Positions 31,977 to 44,099 of a stretch of 64,000 nucleotides of DNA are shown one piece after another. Origin of the DNA: Thereva unica (taxonomy: Eukaryota; Arthropoda; Insecta; Diptera; Therevidae). Position 1 is the first letter of the stretch; each line of letters starts with the position of its first letter. The stretch is from assembly GCA_949987705.1 (NCBI GenBank), contig OX465282.1, positions 92,616,070-92,680,069 of the forward strand, read 5' to 3'. A model generated the notes under the pieces. It was not told the DNA's origin. It did no database searches and worked only from the letters and a program-made list of their open reading frames with translations. A program made the translations under genes and the position numbers.

Positions 31977-32492
31977 GGTAAATAAATAACATAATTTGAA
32001 TTAGATAAAACTATATTATCATTATTTTCAGATTTTCTATTACAACTTGTCAAAAATATAATTACAATTAAGTAGCAGGATTACATAAAATTTTCAATTT
32101 AATAAATAATTCCACGTAAAATAATATATTGTTTCTTTTTTAACATTATTATAATTACTGTTGATCATGATTTTACTAAATAACAACTTCTAGAATAACT
32201 TGTTGCATAATACCGGATGTAAATGCCATTAGTTGGTATAAAATGAAAAAAAATGATAGAACAGATGAAGTATTTTTATATATTTCGCTTATGACTATGC
32301 AGCAGAGAATAAAGACAGAAGAAAAAAAGTCGTTAATATTATGCTTCATTTACTTTAACATAAAATAATTAACATAACAAAAATAAAATAATTCAAAAAC
32401 AAACAAATTAACAAACATAACAAAATTCAAAAACACAAAAACAGGTTAAAGTTAAATCTTATAACTACTCGAAATCGGGGTCGTCAAAAACG

Positions 32493-33369
32493 TTAGGTAT
32501 TAATTACTTCCTGTAAAGTATTACAAGTTGGGCTGGGGCTACTGTCAGTGAGGTCCATATTAGATACCTTTTTTAAGACTTGCACACGCAGTACGTTGAC
32601 TTTTTTGGGTGTGCTTGAGAAAGTGGGCCCAGAAAAAGTCGATTCGTCTGAAGACGTGCAACTTCTTTCTTCCAAAGTCCTCTCCTGAGCTTCTTTGATA
32701 AGCCCTATAATTTTCCATTTTACATCATAGAAAATATGGGGCGGAACGTCTGCTAGCTCATTCTCGACGAAGAGGCCAAAATTTCTTCGAGGGGTGTTTT
32801 TTGCCTCACGGAGCCGCTCTGAAAAGTTATTTGCCAACTCCAATGACTTCTGAATACTACATTCCAGCGTAGATTTTGCTTTTCTTTTTAAATTTGAATT
32901 AGAATCCTGGAAAAATATAAATTTAATATGTATTTGATTGGTAGTATATTATTACAAAATACTTACATTACTTTGTAACGAGTTTTCGTCCGAAAAAGAA
33001 CGAAGACATTCGGTATCTTCCGGGCTGTTACTCAGCTCCTATAAATGACATGAAATTAGGCTAAACCAAAATTTAACATTCAGCCATGTTACCCCTTCAA
33101 ATTCCAGGCACGGTTATTCGTGCTGTTGATAGAAAATTTAACAACTCGTAACACCATAATTTTGGCAAATATAACTTATCGGTACCTGCACCGCTTCTTT
33201 TGGAATTTTCAAAATTCCTTTTTTCACGCAAATATTGGCATCGCAATGTTTTAATTTTCGCCTTTATATCACTTGGGGTTGTGTCCGGCCGAAGTGTTTT
33301 TAAGGCGTTGCAAATATCCGTAATATTTAATTCGCGTATTCTTCTATTTGGATATTCACTGTGAGTCAC
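32493..33369 (-). CDS. MADF-domain protein of the Harbinger element, three exons
   Basis: Minus-strand exon 1 (33369 to about 33110) encodes IKAKIKTLRCQYLREKRNFE and LYLPKLWCYELLNFL, a MADF (Myb/SANT-like) DNA-binding domain. Exon 2 is 33038-32967, with acceptor TTTATAG and donor GTAAGT. Exon 3 is 32906-32493, acceptor TTTCCAG, encoding a basic linker and a region with LFVENELADVPPHIFYDVKW and a Ser/Thr-rich tail, ending at the stop at 32493. Exons 2 and 3 join in phase 0. The exon 1 donor (ACC/GTGCCT) is weak and uncertain. In this superfamily such proteins help transposase bind the element ends and enter the nucleus. It appears intact apart from the donor. Confidence 0.72.
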
Positions 33370-33899
33370 ATCGTACAGTGATGGATGCTGCTTATTGAAT
33401 AGAATTTTATTAAATTAGAACTCGAAATCAATTAAGAAATAAATTGCAGTTCTTTTTAACAATTCAGTTAAATTTAATTGCTGCATCATGACTAGTTCAA
33501 TCAAAGCAGCCTGAAACCAATCATTTTCATTTCAAAATAAGCTAACAGTTTACAAACCAGCAGTTATTAAAACACTACACAATTAAAACCGAATGATTAA
33601 AACCGCAAACACCACAAACAAATTTCTTTCGCTGTCAAATAAAATATGCAAAAAGTTTTCTCGCACGTGTTTTCACTTAGAAGGCTGAAACGAAAGTGAA
33701 ATGGAACACGAAGATGGAACAAAATGAAATTAAAATCCCAAAAAAGCGCAAGTGAATCCTGTTCTGATCACTGACATATAATAATGTCAGTGTCAGTGGT
33801 TCTGATTAAGACTCACTTCCCACCGCCCCCAAAACCTCCCCGCGCCCACAAATTTCGTGAGGCACTTGCGCTGAAGCGCACCGTCTAAACAGGGTCTAA

Positions 33900-36800
33900 C
33901 AATTATTATAAGGAAATTCATTTAAATAATAGTCAAAATTAAATAATAAAGTCAACATTTTTAAAGATAAATTTTGACACCTTTGGTAGAAAGAGTGTTA
34001 AATTTTTTAGAAATAAATTTGGATTGATTACTATTAAATCTAGAGAAATCATTATAAGGACAGTTGGACTACAAAACTGTTATGAAAACATGTTCGTTTT
34101 ATCTATGTTATTCTTATGAAAAATCTAAATGCTCCCCAAATTTATTTTTCCTATTGTTGCAAGCATTTTTTCGAATTTTGTCTCTTAAAATTGTTGCACG
34201 AACTCTAATTATCGTTGAGTAAATGTTCCTATAATAATTGATTTATAGCTAATGAAGAGTTTTAAGAAATGCGAACTTTTCCAAACACAACATCGAATAT
34301 CGTTCATCGAACCCAGCATAGATAATCAAAGTTAATTTCATTTATTTGTTATTCCGAACAAAATATGTATTTCTGCAACAGAAAGTCAATTAAGACATTA
34401 CGAAACAAGAACTTGTAGCAGTTACGCAAATTGTCGATAAACATGAAAAGCAAACTTTACTTTTGTATATTTCATGCTTGTTTGCAAAATTCTTAAACAA
34501 AAAAAGCAAAAACTCTCCGAAATTAAGGAAGTCGAAGTTATAATAAAAGAAAAGTCTGACGATGCTATTAAATCTCTTTAGCCGAAAAATTGCAAAAGAT
34601 TTTCACTTTAACTTTCGCTTAGAGGAAAACATTTATTTAAACTTTTCCCTTCGTTACATTTATACCTTGTAAGGAGTCAATTTACAAGCAAAGGATACCT
34701 TCAAAGATTACACACATTTATTGCCTGAAAGGGAAACAGAATCCGGCAAACGTGAGATGTTTACATGCCTTCTGCTAAACATGTGATATTCAGCATTAAT
34801 TGCCGTGTAACTAATTAAGATTTCGTCCTTGTTGTAACTATAAGAAAGTCACGTTGGCACGGTTTTATTTGGAATCATCAAAGGGTTATAAAACTTATAC
34901 ACCAATTCTGTTCAGCGCACGTTCCTGTTCCCGCATTTCGTTTATCCTTTTGCCTACCTTAATATCGTCGAGTGCCTTTCAAGGTAAGTCAGAGTAGATC
35001 CTCCTCTGCTTATCTCGCCTCAGTTTCAGGCAGTAATTTGGGATTTGTTTGCACTCAGAATGTGAAATTCAATTGTGCGTTTGTGTCATGTACGCAATGA
35101 CTCGAAAATCCTCTTGCCTACAATTGACTCCTTGCGAACGAGCAATTGCCTCCAGCCGTGGTACGCGACCTGAATTGTTAAGCGGTAACTTATCTATTGC
35201 GATGTCGATTTTCACCCCATAACAACATTAAGAAACAACAAAACGTGTCCTTGCCGATGACTAGCAGCCAATAAATCTAATAAGAGCCAGAATGGGTGCT
35301 TTGCATACTAACGCGACGACTCAATTTCCAAAAAGAAAAAGAAAAAATCTGACATGTCCCGGCAAGGAGCAAGCAGGTCGGCAGGAATTTACCCCTCAAG
35401 CAGAATCTAGGATGATAAAGCAGGCTCACCAGATGCTGTGCTAGATAACGATGGGACGAAGTAGATTTTCGCGATGGTATCTTGGACGTGGAACCAATCA
35501 TATCTGGGATGCTGTATTCCGGGCACGTTTTCAAATTATAATCAACGACTATCGATGATGAATAAGAAACGCGGCCCTGTGTGTAAAGTCCCACTCTTGG
35601 CAAGGACAAAATTGAAACACAACGAAAACGAAATGTACGAATGTCCACGGATAAAGAAAACGTCTCAATTATAACACTTAAGGTTAAAAGGCTCTCATCA
35701 GAAATCATAAAGCTGCTAATCTACACATCCCCTGCCTGCAGGAGAAGGCCTCGTTTTTACAGTAAAACTGTTATCAATTCTAGAGCACAGTGCCATCATC
35801 CCTCGCCCTTTTTAATATCCCCGGCTTGGAACCTTCAAAAACTTTTACAGAATATTCAGAGTGGTGCCAAAAACAAGCCTGGCGGAGTCGCAAGACGATC
35901 TGCAAATTAGAGGGGAGCTATGAAAGGGAGCTATCAGGACTGGCGAAACTTTTTAAATATACTTAATCCAACAGTGAATCCTTCCAGCGATAAGAGGTCC
36001 TGCGAAAAAAAAACTCTAAACAGGACGCTTAAATATTTTTTCGCACATTTTCCCAAGGATCCGTTTGAGGCAAAAAAGGTCCTTTCGTGAATCGTGAGAC
36101 TGATGAGGGTGACGGATTCTCTGGGTCATAGAACTCAATTTTATCTTCCGCTCCTGTCAAGTCAATTAAATTGTTGTAGAGCAGCTCGATGGACCAAGAA
36201 CAGTTCATGGCAGTGGGGGTGCAGGAATATTTCAGAGTGAATTCCGAAAAAGAATTTAATGAACTTTCCCACCACCCCAGCTCCACTTTCTCCACTTCTT
36301 TCCATCACAACTGATCCATGGAATAAATGTATTGACTGCCTTCTTTCTTGCTGAGGTGCAAAAATTTTCCCTTTTTCTTATTTTCTCTGTATAGGAAACG
36401 ATTTTCGAAGTGAATCCTTGGATTTTTGCTTGAAAAAAAAATGAATGAAAGAGGAAGAAGTGGGGAAAAAGTGAATGGGTACTTTCCTTTATATCCGCCC
36501 TAAGGATTCAAGCATCAGAGAAAATCAATCACTCAAGCAATCCTTAAGACGATTTATCCAAAGTAGAAGTTTTCTTCAATATTTTACCGATAAAAGGAAT
36601 TTTGTTAACGTTCCTACACTAATTCAATATTTTTTGTCTTGGATCTATATTTATGCTTATGGAATTCTATGCGATATTTTATGACAGTTTTAGTGCAAAT
36701 CATAAAAATAATGGAGAGTAAACTGGTGATTGCCACAAATTATACGATTGGAAAAGTAATAAAGCTCTAGCTCAATATTGCTTTGCAATAAAATTATCTT

Positions 36801-37864
36801 AGAGCTCAAGATTCTTATTGGTAATATGGTTACGGTCCAGTAAAATCATTTTCCATATCTTTAAATCGTTGAGTCCATAAGTACGTTAAAGTATCGAATG
36901 CATTTTGCACGAAGGACATTTGAAATTTAAGATTTTCTTTTAAATTTCGATAGACCGACATATACAGTTCTTAGAGAATATCAAGTTGGGCTTAGAAGAA
37001 AGGGGTCAGTAACGGAGTAACTATTTTCAGTAACGCAGTTTCTCCTGGGAGTAACATATAGACATGTATCAATTTGTAATGAAAACCTCGGTTGGCTGCC
37101 TTCCAAGAGGCCAACCTCAGACAATCAAACAATTACTTAAACATTTTCCCATACATAGCTCCGAAGCGGCACCCTGGTCCTCCAGAGAAGGCTGCTCGCC
37201 GGGAGGGTCTTGGTACGGGGGACCCTAGTAGTACCACTTCACTTACCTGTTCTAGAGTGCCCCCCCTATTTACAGGAAAAAACGAAGGGAGGTAAAGGAG
37301 GCATGCGCCACCTGAGTGAAAGGTAGGATGGAGTTGCATCGGCCGCCGCGCCGCTTCACCATTCTGAATTTAGCAAGTCATTTTAGTAACACTCGCTAGT
37401 AAGCATCTGCAATAAAAAAAATAGCACATAAAATCAAATCAGGAAATACATTAACTCCTTTAATATACCACCAAGATTTTTTATATAGACAGGCCACATA
37501 TTTAAATTTGACAAAATCAACCTCTAGTGGGTACTATTAATGGTGACGGAGGTAATGGGTGAGTACACTTTTAATTATTTTGATGGTGTCTTTTAACTAT
37601 TATACTCTGCCAATCAACAATCATTGCTGCGTGAAACCCGCGCTGGTACCAGTGTGCGCACACCCCGGCTGGGTTAAAAAAAAAAACACAGTTATGAAAC
37701 AACACCTAAAACCCGGAAGTCGTTAACAACAAATGACCGAAAAAAGGAGTATTCCTATTATGAATAACAAAAATATTCAGACAGTTAACGTTAAGAAAAG
37801 TCGTCGAACATTAGATTACCAACCACTCGCAAATAACTAAATACTACAAAAGTATACAGTGGTA
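33900..37864. other. about 4 kb unassigned, possibly single-copy DNA
   Basis: This is the longest stretch without a recognisable mobile element. Possible transcript signals are TATAAAAC at 34887, an initiator-like TCAG at 34912 and a donor AAG/GTAAGT at 34982. An 88-codon minus-strand frame at 36029-36295 (contains CSWSIELLYNNLIDLTGAED) has no family that I can name. A GC-rich part at 37150-37360 holds short open frames on both strands and a minus-strand donor CAG/GTAAGTG near 37237-37246. No gene is called. Confidence 0.4.
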
Positions 37865-38104
37865 CAGTGCCCGAAATTGATTTAAGTTGACCCAACACTT
37901 CTATGTTTCAGAGCGTGTTTCTCAGCACCCTTTTGTAGCGGAAACCTGAATTTTAATTGGTTGCCTTTCTAGGGGTTGCGAATAAGTGGCAAAAAAAATT
38001 ACATCGCTAGCTCTTTTAATAAGGGTAAAATGCATCCCGGAAGTAAAAACATTTCAATATGAAGCATTTTTAGTGCGAAATTGATTTAAGTTCAATAAGA
38101 AAAT
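37865..38104 (-). mobile_element. Tc1-type element, terminal arm (3' side)
   Basis: Starts CAGTGCCCGAAATTGATTTA in a TA context (37863-37864). A second copy of the motif, GCGAAATTGATTTAAGTT, lies at about 38076. Together with the minus-strand transposase remnant at 44100-44484 beyond the LTR element, this is the 3' end of one Tc1 element, split by the 38105-44076 insertion. Confidence 0.7.
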
Positions 38105-38544
38105 TTAGTTGCCGTTTTATGTTATTTATAATTTAAAAGGCACTTGTGTTTTAAACTGTATTTATTTAAAAACTCGTAATTTAATTTGGTAATTCTACAT
38201 AGGTACACTTCACTTAACTCTTTTAGATTGTATTTTGTTATAAGATAACCTAAATACATATATATATAACTATTGGTTTTGATTTTGTTCAAGAACTACT
38301 TTTCGACGCCGGCGCGGTCAGAGAACACGAGGAGTGGAAGAATGAAGATTGGAGATGCCGGAAATTGGCTGTCTCGATGTGCACGATCGGGACGGAACGG
38401 AAAACGGCTAGATCACTGAACTTTGAGTTCGGTGATGGATGGAGTGTTCCGACTGATCGTTTTGATCGTGCCGGAAGTTGTTGTGTGACATTGCGTAAAG
38501 TTTGGTAATTCAAATTTATGCGGTCACTACATACTCCCCCCCCA
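38105..38544 (-). repeat. 3' LTR (38105-38531) and polypurine tract
   Basis: On the minus strand the tract CTGGGGGGGAGTA is followed by TGTAGTGACCGCATAAATT, the LTR start. The LTR ends GCCGTTTTATG-side at 38105 (minus strand ...GGCAACTAA). It contains the block TCACCGAACTCAAAGTTCAG, which is shared with the solo LTR at 17787. Confidence 0.92.
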
Positions 38545-38552
38545 GCGTAGCG

Positions 38553-41500
38553 TTAACGGAATGTTACCGCTTTAGACGGCTTAGCTTCGTTGTCGCGGTC
38601 GCAACCGAAGGCTGGCTTTAGCCTGTCGATAGATATCGACTTGGTTGTGCCGTTCAATTTGACGACGAAGTGTTTTCGTAATCGTTTGATTACTTCATAT
38701 GGTCCCTCATATGGAGGCTCGAAAGGTTTTCGAACTCTGTCGACACGTATGAAAACGTAGTCGGCGTTCTCCAGTGCTTCTGGCACGTAGACATCCTTTT
38801 GGACGGGTTGCCGAGGATGTATTGCCTTAATGTTCTGCATATGAGAACGAAGGCGAGAGAGGAATTCTGATTCTTCAATTGGATTTTCATCGGTGGGGAT
38901 AGAAATCGAATTGGGAAGTCTCAGATTCTGACCGTATACGAGCTCGGCTGGTGAGCATTGTAAGTCGGTCTTAATTGCCGTGCGTATGCCTAACATGACA
39001 AAGGGCAAGTCTTCACTCCAATGAGTAGTGTTGTCCCTTGCCATTAAGGCTGCTTTAAGTTGCCTGTGGAACCGTTCAACCATCCCGTTTGCTTGCGGGT
39101 GGTAGGCGGTAGTCCGAATTCGATGCGTGCCGAGTAATTTGGCAACTTCATTGAACAGTTTCGATTCGAACTGCGTACCTTGATCGGTTGTGATCTCGAG
39201 TGGTACGCCGAATCGTGGGACAAATTCAGTGACGAATTTCTTGGCCACTGTTGAAGCTGAGATATCCCGAATTGGGTATGCTTCAGGCCATCGCGTGAAC
39301 CTATCGACTATCGTTAAGATATAAGAGTATCCACGAGAAGGGGGTAGGGGTCCCACTATATCCATATGGATATGGTCAAATCTATTATTTGGAAGTTGGA
39401 AAGCCTCCAATGGAGATTTGGTATGTCGTGAAACTTTGGACTTTTGGCAACCTAGGCACGATCGAGACCACTCATTGCAGTCTTTATTGATCGATGGCCA
39501 GAAGTATTTCTTGGTAACGGCTCGTCTTGTAGCGCGAATACCAGGATGAGAGAGACTATGTTCGGAGTTGAACGCTAGTCTCCGTAAGGAAATGGGTATG
39601 TAAGGCCTAGGAATGCCTAAACTATTTTCACACCACACCTGATGGGCGGTAAATGGTATTGGTGTGAGGACTAATTTTACCCGTGAGCCGTTGCTGGGGT
39701 GCTCTTGTAGAGACTTCAACTCTGTGTCACCTTGTTGTGCCTGTGCCAGTGTAGGCAGGTCGAAGGTGACCGAGTCGACGTTGTCGGTTGCTAGTGAGCG
39801 TGACAAGTAGTCCGCGACAACGTTTTGTTTACCCGACACATGTCTGATGTCTGTGGTAAACTGAGAGATTAGACCCAAATGTCTGGTCTGTCGAGGGGAT
39901 CGTTCGGTCTTTGTGTGAAGGGCGCGAACCAGTGGTTTGTGATCAGTATAGACCACGAAATTGCGTCCTTCAACGAAATAACGGAAGTGTTTGATCGCTG
40001 CATAGATTGCGAGGAGTTCGCGATCGAATGCAGAGTACTTCCGTTCGGTTGGTGACAGCTTTTTGGAATAAAAAGCTAGAGGTTGCCACCGATGACCGTT
40101 GAATTGTTCCAAAACGCCTCCGATTGCATAATCAGAGGCGTCAGTCGTTAGACTGTATTTTGCATCCTCGATAGGATGGTTCAGCAGAGTTGCTTCAGCC
40201 ATCGAGGTTTTCACCTTGAGGAATGCCGCCTGACATTCTGCTGGCCAGTCAAAAACTTTATTGGCACGTGAGCGGTTGAGAAGGTCTCTCAAATGCTCGT
40301 TTATAGGCACCAACTGTTCAGCCAATTTTGGGATAAATCGGTGATAGAAATTCACCATTCCCAAAAACTTCTGGATCGATTTGACAGAAGTTGGAGGTGC
40401 GAGATCAACGATAGCCTGAACCCGATCGGAGGATGGAAGTATTTTGTCCTTTGTGATGCGGTGGCTTAGAAGCTTAATCTCTGTTGCACCAAAAACGCAT
40501 TTCTCTAGCTTAATGGTTAAACCGAAGCTATCGAGGCGTTTAAAGAGCTCTTCGAGGTGAGCGATATGCTCATCCTCGGTTTTACTGGCGATAAGTATAT
40601 CGTCCAAGTATACATAAACGAAGTCGAGATCTCTCGTAACTTCATTTATGAACCTTTGAAAGGTTTGTGCTGCATTCCGTAAGCCGAATGGCATACGTGT
40701 AAACTCATATAAGCCGAATGGCGTAATGAGTGCAGTCTTATGCACGTCTTCTGGGGCGATTGGTATGTGATGGTATGCACGTACCAAGTCAACCTTCGAA
40801 AAAATTGCGCAGCCGTGAAGATTCACGGAGAAATTCTGTATATGCGGGATCGGATATCTATCCGGCACAGTGACAGCATTAAGGCGACGGTAGTCGCCGC
40901 ATGGCCTCCAATCATGAGAGTCCCGTTTAGGAACCAGATGAAGCGGAGATGCTGCGGGGGACGACGAAGGTCGACAAATCCCCAATTGGACCATATGGTC
41001 GAATTCTAATTTTGCCACCTTCAGTTTCTCCGGATGGAGTCGCCGAGCGGTGACAAAAGGTAATTGCCCTTTGGTTACAATGTGGTGTTGCACATTGTGT
41101 TTAACCGGCAGGTTAAAATTGGGCGGTTTTGTTAACGAAGCGTACTTCGTTAATAGCTCTTTGTATATGCCAATAACTCGGCATGGAAATGTTTCGGGGT
41201 TGTAGTCGACGGTAGCGCACACGTTAATGCGAAACTTTGTGCGCTTGTCGACTAAATGCCGATATTCAAAATCGACGGACAATTTGAACTTCGTTAAGAA
41301 GTCCGCCCCGAGAATGGCTTTAGTGGTGTCGGCTATAATGAAGTTGTAAACATATCGTCGGCGTAAGCCGAGTTCAAGTTCGAGTAACTTCGTGCCGAAA
41401 GTTCGGATCAGTGATCCGTTGGCCGCGTACAGAAGGACGTTCGGGCTACCGTTATGGGCCGGGAACGCCTTGGCGGGAACAATTGAAACGTCAGAGCCCG

Positions 41501-41597
41501 AATCAATCAGAAAGTCCATCCGATTGTTGGTGTCTCTGACGAATAAACGATATGAGCGGCCGGTTATATGCTCGCTCATGTCGACCCCCTGCCCCAT
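38553..41597 (-). CDS. pol: pol polyprotein: protease, RT, RNase H, integrase
   Basis: A 1014-codon open frame. Domains in order: aspartic protease with DSGSDVS at residues 32-38; reverse transcriptase with [13 protein letters not shown] and catalytic YLDD near residue 330; RNase H with [11 protein letters not shown] and YTDHKPL; integrase with an H2C2 zinc region from about residue 679 (HSLSHPG ... CLGCQKS) and a catalytic triad near residues 745 (HMDIVGPL), 805 (TTDQGTQF) and 841 (MVERFHRQ), a DDX35E spacing. All catalytic residues are present. Pol lies in the -1 frame relative to gag and its ATG overlaps the gag stop (TAATG), so expression is probably by frameshifting rather than its own start. 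Confidence 0.96.
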   Translation of the reverse strand: MGQGVDMSEHITGRSYRLFVRDTNNRMDFLIDSGSDVSIVPAKAFPAHNGSPNVLLYAANGSLIRTFGTKLLELELGLRRRYVYNFIIADTTKAILGADFLTKFKLSVDFEYRHLVDKRTKFRINVCATVDYNPETFPCRVIGIYKELLTKYASLTKPPNFNLPVKHNVQHHIVTKGQLPFVTARRLHPEKLKVAKLEFDHMVQLGICRPSSSPAASPLHLVPKRDSHDWRPCGDYRRLNAVTVPDRYPIPHIQNFSVNLHGCAIFSKVDLVRAYHHIPIAPEDVHKTALITPFGLYEFTRMPFGLRNAAQTFQRFINEVTRDLDFVYVYLDDILIASKTEDEHIAHLEELFKRLDSFGLTIKLEKCVFGATEIKLLSHRITKDKILPSSDRVQAIVDLAPPTSVKSIQKFLGMVNFYHRFIPKLAEQLVPINEHLRDLLNRSRANKVFDWPAECQAAFLKVKTSMAEATLLNHPIEDAKYSLTTDASDYAIGGVLEQFNGHRWQPLAFYSKKLSPTERKYSAFDRELLAIYAAIKHFRYFVEGRNFVVYTDHKPLVRALHTKTERSPRQTRHLGLISQFTTDIRHVSGKQNVVADYLSRSLATDNVDSVTFDLPTLAQAQQGDTELKSLQEHPSNGSRVKLVLTPIPFTAHQVWCENSLGIPRPYIPISLRRLAFNSEHSLSHPGIRATRRAVTKKYFWPSINKDCNEWSRSCLGCQKSKVSRHTKSPLEAFQLPNNRFDHIHMDIVGPLPPSRGYSYILTIVDRFTRWPEAYPIRDISASTVAKKFVTEFVPRFGVPLEITTDQGTQFESKLFNEVAKLLGTHRIRTTAYHPQANGMVERFHRQLKAALMARDNTTHWSEDLPFVMLGIRTAIKTDLQCSPAELVYGQNLRLPNSISIPTDENPIEESEFLSRLRSHMQNIKAIHPRQPVQKDVYVPEALENADYVFIRVDRVRKPFEPPYEGPYEVIKRLRKHFVVKLNGTTKSISIDRLKPAFGCDRDNEAKPSKAVTFR

Positions 41598-41606
41598 TAG
41601 TTTTTT
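41597..41606 (-). promoter_or_regulatory. -1 ribosomal frameshift site between gag and pol
   Basis: On the minus strand the heptamer A AAA AAC lies at 41606-41600, in phase with gag codons AAA AAA AAC, immediately before the gag stop TAA. A -1 slip continues AAA AAA CTA ATG into pol with no stop. This is the canonical X XXY YYZ slippery pattern. The adjoining downstream sequence is G-rich, which could favour a structure, though none was computed. Confidence 0.75.
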
Positions 41607-42502
41607 TTAGGGTGGGTGGGTGGTTTCTTCGCCGACTTGGCATTACCACCACCGAAACTGCAGGGAGGCTTGCACTGGCGTGCTTCACTACCATAACGGT
41701 AGTGGAAGTAGCACAAGCTACCCCTAGCTTGATTGGCCCCTTGTGGCCGATTGGCCGAGGGCTGTCGCGGGCCGCCCTGCCGATTGGCAGGTGTTCGGCT
41801 TCTCGGCTTCCGCGGATTGCGGTCAAGCTTATCTAGCCGGGCCGTCAGTTTATTGATGGCGCTTTGCAGTGCCACCAATGTGGGTTCCGCTGTGGCAGGT
41901 GTTGCGCGGACGGCGGAAGCGTATGAGGCGCCTCCGTGTGGAAGCACCTCCCATACTTTGTCCGCCGTTGCAGCCAGCCCGGCTAGTGTTTGGTCAGCGG
42001 AGGTGGCCAACGTGATCTGGATGGCCTGTGGAAGCCTCCGCTCCCACAGGTTCCGGATCAGATCATCGTTGACCGCCGATGACCCGCCAGCTAGTGCCTT
42101 CAGAGCCTGGAGAAACTCGGAAGGTTTCCGGTCTCCAGGCTCTTGCACTGACAGCAACTGCTCGAGACGGCGCTTCTCCGAAGTGCCGTACTTCTCGAGC
42201 AGATGCGCTTTAATTTCCTCGTATGAGGAGTTAGAGGGGTCTACTGTGCTAAGCCGCATTGCCGTTACCGCCTCTTCCGGCAATGCAGCTATAACGTTGT
42301 AGACTTTGAGCTTGTCCGACTTGCAGCCCGCCAACTTAAACATTATCTCGGTTTGGTAAAACCAAGAGGCGGGCTGGTGTACCCAGAACTTCGGGATGTC
42401 GAGTTTCGACACGGAAGCGGCGTTGACTTCCGAAGTTCCGGGCTTTGGTTCCTCTTCGCGCGAGACGTCTTGATCCATTAAGTTTTCTTCCGTTCTTGAC
42501 AT
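41597..42502 (-). CDS. gag: gag polyprotein with CHCC zinc finger
   Basis: A 301-codon frame. After an acidic N-terminus comes a capsid region ([47 protein letters not shown]) of the gag type found in Ty3/gypsy elements. A Pro/Arg/Gln-rich linker follows. Near the C-terminus [18 protein letters not shown] gives CX2HX9CX3C, the CHCC finger typical of the CsRn1 clade, in place of the usual CCHC knuckle. Gag packages the RNA into particles. It ends KKN-stop on the slippery site. Confidence 0.93.
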   Translation of the reverse strand: MSRTEENLMDQDVSREEEPKPGTSEVNAASVSKLDIPKFWVHQPASWFYQTEIMFKLAGCKSDKLKVYNVIAALPEEAVTAMRLSTVDPSNSSYEEIKAHLLEKYGTSEKRRLEQLLSVQEPGDRKPSEFLQALKALAGGSSAVNDDLIRNLWERRLPQAIQITLATSADQTLAGLAATADKVWEVLPHGGASYASAVRATPATAEPTLVALQSAINKLTARLDKLDRNPRKPRSRTPANRQGGPRQPSANRPQGANQARGSLCYFHYRYGSEARQCKPPCSFGGGNAKSAKKPPTHPKKN

Positions 42503-43640
42503 CGTGGAAATATTTTTAAAACCAATAAAATATAAGGGGTTAATCCACGAACCGAAAAAAAAATAATTATATATATAAGTATGTATACACTATAATGTAT
42601 GCTAAATTGCGTATAATTAGGCAAATACGAAAAGTATGTATAAAATTGTGAGTGCAGTATGTATTTAATAAAAAGAATCAAGATTTAAAACAATTTAGAA
42701 GCAAATCTAACTTTAAACGATAAATCATAAATCCGCACTGAGTTTATCGCTTTAATATTATTAAATAGAAGAATAATGAAAAAAAAATATGGTTAAGAAT
42801 ATGTGTATAAATGTAGTAGATATGTATATAAATGTTAAATTTATATAATGAAGAATAATGGAAAAAAATATGGTTAAAAATATGTATATATAAAGAAAAT
42901 ATATTAAGAGAATATAGTAAATATGTTAAATTGTAAGGTAATAAAATGTATGTATATAAAAAAAAAATTTATTATGTAGGAATATAAGGAGTAGGAAAAA
43001 TAATGTTCAATAAAATCTTTATTATTATTTATCTCTAAGTTTCGACGATCCTCTGTTGTGTATCGTCCTATTGTGGCGGTGTCTCCTCTTTGTTGTTGTT
43101 TTTTTTTTTGTGTAAATACTCGTCGACCAAAATTTCAGAAAAAAAATGAAAAACTTTTTTGTTTGGAACTCACTCGCGTAACTATTTCAATAATATTTTT
43201 CTGTTTCTTTTTCCCGTAATAATTAGTTCATTAATCTGCTTAATTTGTTTACGTATCTTATATAGTATATGTATAAATATATAATTTATATGTATATGTA
43301 TAAATAAATAGATATTAATTTCACTTATGTTCGCTGATTATCTTAAACCACGACCGCTGATTATTTTAGTTTTTATTGTTAACTATCCTTTAGTTCTTAT
43401 ATTTCTTCTCTTTTCCTGGAAACAATTAATTTGTATTTGTTATTATTATTCCAAACCTGAATTTTGTATTTTTATGTAGAAACTTTGTTTCTGAAGAAAG
43501 AATTTTGAGCACCGTATTCTAACGGTTCACGTGAAGAGCTGGTTAACTTGCACTGCAGTCGGTGGATCCATATGTTGTAATTAATATAATTTTGTTGAAA
43601 CAATTATGTTATTTATTATTTAGGCGTGTTGCCCGTCAAG
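42503..43640 (-). other. untranslated leader of the CsRn1-type element
   Basis: About 1.1 kb of AT-rich DNA between primer site and gag, with many ATATGTATATA-type runs and no coding. Long for this group. Short minus-strand frames here are not supported. Confidence 0.7.
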
Positions 43641-44076
43641 GTCACCAATTTAGTTGCCGTTTTATGTTATTTATAATTTAAAAGGCACTTGTGTTTTAAA
43701 CTGTATTTATTTAAAAACTCGTAATTTAATTTGGTAATTCTACATAGGTACACTTCACTTAACTCTTTTAGATTGTATTTTGTTATAAGATAACCTAAAT
43801 ACATATATATATAACTATTGGTTTTGATTTTGTTCAAGAACTACTTTTCGACGCCGGCGCGGTCAGAGAACACGAGGAGTGGAAGAATGAAGATTGGAGA
43901 TGCCGGAAATTGGCTGTCTCGATGTGCACGATCGGGACGGAACGGAAAACGGCTAGATCACTGAACTTTGAGTTCGGTGATGGATGGAGTGTTCCGACTG
44001 ATCGTTTTGATCGTGCCGGAAGTTGTTGTGTGACATTGCGTAAAGTTTGGTAATTCAAATTTACGCGGTCACTACA
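43630..44076 (-). repeat. 5' LTR (43650-44076) and tRNA-Trp-like primer site
   Basis: The minus strand reads LTR ending GGCAACTAA, two spacer bases, then TGGTGACCTTGACGGG. Apart from TT in place of CC this is complementary to the 3' end of tRNA-Trp (TGGTGACCCCGACG), the unusual primer reported for CsRn1-type elements. The LTR is otherwise the same as the 3' copy except for one base. Confidence 0.85.
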
Positions 44077-44099
44077 AAAATATAAAGAAAAAAGTGTTC

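Larger units (their letters stand above)
30271..33896. mobile_element. PIF/Harbinger element, two genes
   Basis: Bounded by TAA target copies (30268-30270 and 33897-33899), the family's usual TWA duplication. Ends read GAC(G/C)CTGTTTAGA and its inverse, followed by GC-rich GTGCGCTT-type sequence. It encodes a transposase on the plus strand and a MADF-like DNA-binding protein on the minus strand, the two-gene layout of autonomous Harbinger elements. The genes are convergent, with about 500 bases of AT-rich DNA between them. Confidence 0.92.
38105..44076 (-). mobile_element. CsRn1-clade Ty3/gypsy retrotransposon, apparently intact
   Basis: Two 427-base LTRs (38105-38531 and 43650-44076) differ at one base only (38519 T versus 44064 C), so the insertion is very recent. 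A likely AAAAT target duplication flanks it (38100-38104 and 44077-44081). Reading on the minus strand: 5' LTR, primer site, 1.1 kb leader, gag, pol, purine tract, 3' LTR. Both genes are open. The gag zinc finger of CHCC type and a tRNA-Trp-like primer site place it in the CsRn1 clade. No envelope gene. Confidence 0.94.

Noticed and set aside
36029..36295. 88-codon minus-strand frame as a host exon
   Set aside because: No recognisable family and no clear splice sites at its edges; kept only as a note.
41733..42302. 189-codon plus-strand frame
   Set aside because: Shadow of the real minus-strand gag gene.
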